Shown piece after piece: positions 62,019 to 64,000 of a stretch of DNA of 64,000 nt; within the stretch, counting starts at the first letter, position 1; each line of letters opens with the position of its first letter. Source of the stretch: DATJLY01 sp963773665 (GTDB lineage Bacteria > Pseudomonadota > Alphaproteobacteria > ATCC43930 > CGMCC-115725). The position numbers were made by a program, and so were the translations under genes. The DNA lies in the NCBI GenBank assembly GCA_963773665.1, contig CAVZBZ010000001.1, forward strand, positions 124,001-188,000, read 5' to 3'. Under the pieces are notes generated by a model. It did no database searches, was not told the DNA's origin, and saw only the letters and a program-made list of their open reading frames with translations.

Positions 62019-63715
62019 TGCGCCGCCTCGGCCTTGGCGCGCGTCTCGTCGAAGACGAGGCGGCCGTCCTCGAACCCGATCGACTGATTGCGCGCCCAGC
62101 TTTCGTCCATCGCCGGAAAATCGTCGCGCTGATGCGCGCCGCGGCTTTCCGTGCGGCGCAAGGCAGCCTCGGCCACCGCTTCGGCGACGAGCAGCATGTT
62201 GCGCAGATCGAACCAGTCGAGCCGATTGGTGTCGAAGGCGCCTTGCGATGCCGGGGGATTCGCACCCAGCGCCGTCTTGAGCCGCGCGATTTCGCCGAGC
62301 GCGCGCTCGAGCCCGCGCGCGGTGCGGAAAGGGCCGACATCGCGCGCCATCGCCTCCTGCAGCGCTGCGATGAGGGCGGCGGAATTGAGATCGGCGGGCG
62401 CGCCATCCTCCCCAAGCAGCGCCAGGGAAGCTGCGCTCGCTTCGTCGCGCCAAGGGCTTTTTGCCATGTGCCCGGCGCGCGCCGCGGCATTGGCCCCGGC
62501 GATTTGGCCGAACACCAGGGCCTCGGTGATCGCATTGCCCGATAGGCGGTTCGCGCCATTGGCGCCGCCGATCGCCTCGCCGGCGGCAAAGAGGCAGGAT
62601 ATTCCCGTCTCGAACGACGGCGCCACGCGGATGCCGCCCATGTGGTAATGCGCGATGGGCGCCACCTCGACATCGCTCCGCGTGAGGTCGATGCCGTTCT
62701 TCGCGAGCCGGTCGATGACCGGCCCGAACGCCGCGCGCAGGCTCTCCTCGGGAACATGCCGGAACGAGAGATAGACCCCGCCTGCGGGCGAGCCGCGTCC
62801 GGCCTCGACTTCCTTCACGATGGCGTAGGTCGCGAGGTCGCGCGTCGCCTTGTAGGTGCCGTCCTCGGCAACGCCATAGGCGTCGATGAACTCGGCACCC
62901 GCGGCATTGAGCAGCCGCCCGCCGAGCTTGTAGCGGAACGGGTCCCACATGATCGGGTCCATGCCGATGAGGCGCGGCGCCAAGTGCCCGATCGGAAAGA
63001 ACTGCACGAATTCCATGTCGACGAGCCGGGCGCCCGCGCGCAGCGCCAGCGCATAGCCGTCGCCGCCCATGTTGGCCGAGGCGCTGTTGCGGCGGTAAAG
63101 CCGCGTGAGCCCGCCGGTCGCGACCACCACGGTCTTCGCCGCGATCGCGACTTTTCGCCCGTCGCTTACGGAAAAGCCGACGGCGCCCGCGGCCTGGCCG
63201 TCCACAATGGCGAGATCGGTGATGCAGAGATCGCCGACGCGGCGGATGCGCCCTTGGCGCTGCACCTGGCCGCGCAAGGTGCGCGACACGGCAGGCCCGG
63301 TCGAAAGGAAATCGACATAGACGCAGCGCGGCCGGTCATGGCCCGGGGCATGGGCCTGGCGGATGCGGCCGTCGCCGTGCCGCGCCCAGCCGACATGCCA
63401 GCGGTCCATGCGGCGGATCGCGTCGGGCCCGTTCTCGCACAGGATGGCGGCAAGGCGTTCGTCGCTAAGGCCGCGCCCCGCGGCGATCGTGTCGGCGAGA
63501 TGATTCTGCCAGCGGTCGGGAACCTCGTCGCCCAACGCTACGGCGACGGTCATCTGCGCCATCACGGTGGCGCCGCCCCGGCCGATGAGGCTGCGATCGA
63601 CCAGCAGGACCTGCGCATCCGCCTCGTCGGCGGCGATCGCAGCCGACATGCCGGCCGCGCCCGAGCCGATCACCAGAACGTCGGTCGAAAGTCTCGCTAT
63701 CTCGTCCAGCGCCAC
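62015..63715 (-). CDS. FAD-binding fumarate reductase/succinate dehydrogenase-like flavoprotein
   Basis: About 566 aa from a GTG at 63715 with AGGTGCAGG upstream; an ATG at 63766 would add 17 residues but overlaps the divergent promoter. FAD motif DVLVIGSGAAGMSAAIAADE, then SLIGRGGATVMAQM and the conserved IAHYHMGGIRV and AAGEAIGGANGANRLSGNAI segments of SdhA/FrdA. Paired with the small Fe-S protein. Likely oxidises or reduces a pathway intermediate (for example an enoate) rather than succinate, as no membrane anchors are present. Confidence 0.87.
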   Translation of the reverse strand: MALDEIARLSTDVLVIGSGAAGMSAAIAADEADAQVLLVDRSLIGRGGATVMAQMTVAVALGDEVPDRWQNHLADTIAAGRGLSDERLAAILCENGPDAIRRMDRWHVGWARHGDGRIRQAHAPGHDRPRCVYVDFLSTGPAVSRTLRGQVQRQGRIRRVGDLCITDLAIVDGQAAGAVGFSVSDGRKVAIAAKTVVVATGGLTRLYRRNSASANMGGDGYALALRAGARLVDMEFVQFFPIGHLAPRLIGMDPIMWDPFRYKLGGRLLNAAGAEFIDAYGVAEDGTYKATRDLATYAIVKEVEAGRGSPAGGVYLSFRHVPEESLRAAFGPVIDRLAKNGIDLTRSDVEVAPIAHYHMGGIRVAPSFETGISCLFAAGEAIGGANGANRLSGNAITEALVFGQIAGANAAARAGHMAKSPWRDEASAASLALLGEDGAPADLNSAALIAALQEAMARDVGPFRTARGLERALGEIARLKTALGANPPASQGAFDTNRLDWFDLRNMLLVAEAVAEAALRRTESRGAHQRDDFPAMDESWARNQSIGFEDGRLVFDETRAKAEAAQ

Positions 63716-63775
63716 GATTGCCTGCACCTCAAGCCCGTATATACTCAGCGTGCCGAGGAAACACAAAACCGGGCG

Positions 63776-64000
63776 ATGATCCCCTTCGAGCTGGTCGAGC
63801 CGCAGAGTCTTTCCGAAGCGATCTCGTTTCTGGATCGCGACGACCCGGCGGTGCGGCCCATCGCCGGCGGGACCGCGCTCATGCTGATGATGAAGGCGGG
63901 GCTCTTCCGTCCACTCCGGCTCGTCAGCCTGCGCCGCGTCGAAGAGCGCTACCGCCGGATCGAGGTCGAGACCGACGGCGCGCTCCGCATCGGCGCGATG
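63776..64000 (+). CDS. CoxM-like FAD-binding subunit of a molybdenum hydroxylase, 3' end cut by window
   Basis: 75 codons visible: IPFELVEPQSLSEAISFLDR, then PIAGGTALMLMMKAGLFRPL and LVSLRRVEERYRRIE. The AGGT(D/A)L-type loop is the FAD-binding motif of xanthine dehydrogenase-family medium subunits. It diverges from the flavoprotein gene. Partner subunits should lie to the right of the window. Confidence 0.85.
   Translation, partial: MIPFELVEPQSLSEAISFLDRDDPAVRPIAGGTALMLMMKAGLFRPLRLVSLRRVEERYRRIEVETDGALRIGAM

Overview
The window comes from a GC-rich alphaproteobacterium, most likely Rhizobiales or Rhodospirillales. The lineage is suggested by a SAM-II riboswitch in front of metZ, DUF1194 and DUF6456 proteins, a GcrA-type cysteine motif, GTA-type tail genes and heavy use of 4-base ATGA/TGATG gene overlaps. 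No rRNA, tRNA, CRISPR array or integrase gene was seen. No gene-free stretch exceeds 300 bases.

Left flank (1-15.35 kb, mostly + strand). An operon opens with a NicX-like metal-dependent enzyme (cut by the window edge). It continues with a complete ribose-type ABC importer, a gentisate 1,2-dioxygenase-like cupin, a xanthine-dehydrogenase-family molybdenum subunit and a flavin-dependent monooxygenase/acyl-CoA dehydrogenase-fold protein. Together these suggest uptake and breakdown of an aromatic or N-heterocyclic compound. Housekeeping and unknown genes follow: msrB, a small membrane protein, a 466-aa unknown, a pentapeptide-repeat protein, a DUF1194 protein, a small cytosolic protein and an MFS transporter.

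Centre (15.37-42.33 kb). A phage-derived element carries lysis, tail-tip, tail, head, packaging and control modules. The tail order (tape measure, DUF2460, DUF2163, NlpC/P60, hub) and the terminase type match gene transfer agents and their phage relatives. No integrase or replication genes are visible. A block of four genes, three with Sec signal peptides, sits between DUF2460 and DUF2163. Two terminase small-subunit paralogues are present. A VOC-family gene and a two-helix membrane ORF lie between small and large terminase. The two packaging promoters are near-duplicates. The S24 repressor, the hub and the DUF2460 gene are broken by single extra bases (repressor twice), and the gp10/tail-terminator junction looks the same. 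The tail assembly chaperone shows a separate, probably programmed, -1 shift.

Right flank (42.3-64 kb). 3-hydroxyacyl-CoA dehydrogenase, riboswitch-controlled metZ, a MaoC-type hydratase, a NitT/TauT-type ABC importer, a regulator, an alpha/beta hydrolase, and a cluster of VOC, double-cupin, EutA-like and DapA-like genes come first. A toxin-antitoxin locus with an N-terminally truncated toxin and a MaeB malic enzyme follow. A long minus-strand aromatic operon then holds a salicylate-5-hydroxylase-like Rieske alpha/beta pair, a fused LigB-LigA dioxygenase, a 4,5-dihydroxyphthalate decarboxylase-like protein, a cupin and an SdhA/SdhB-like flavin/Fe-S pair. A divergent CoxM-like gene runs off the right edge.
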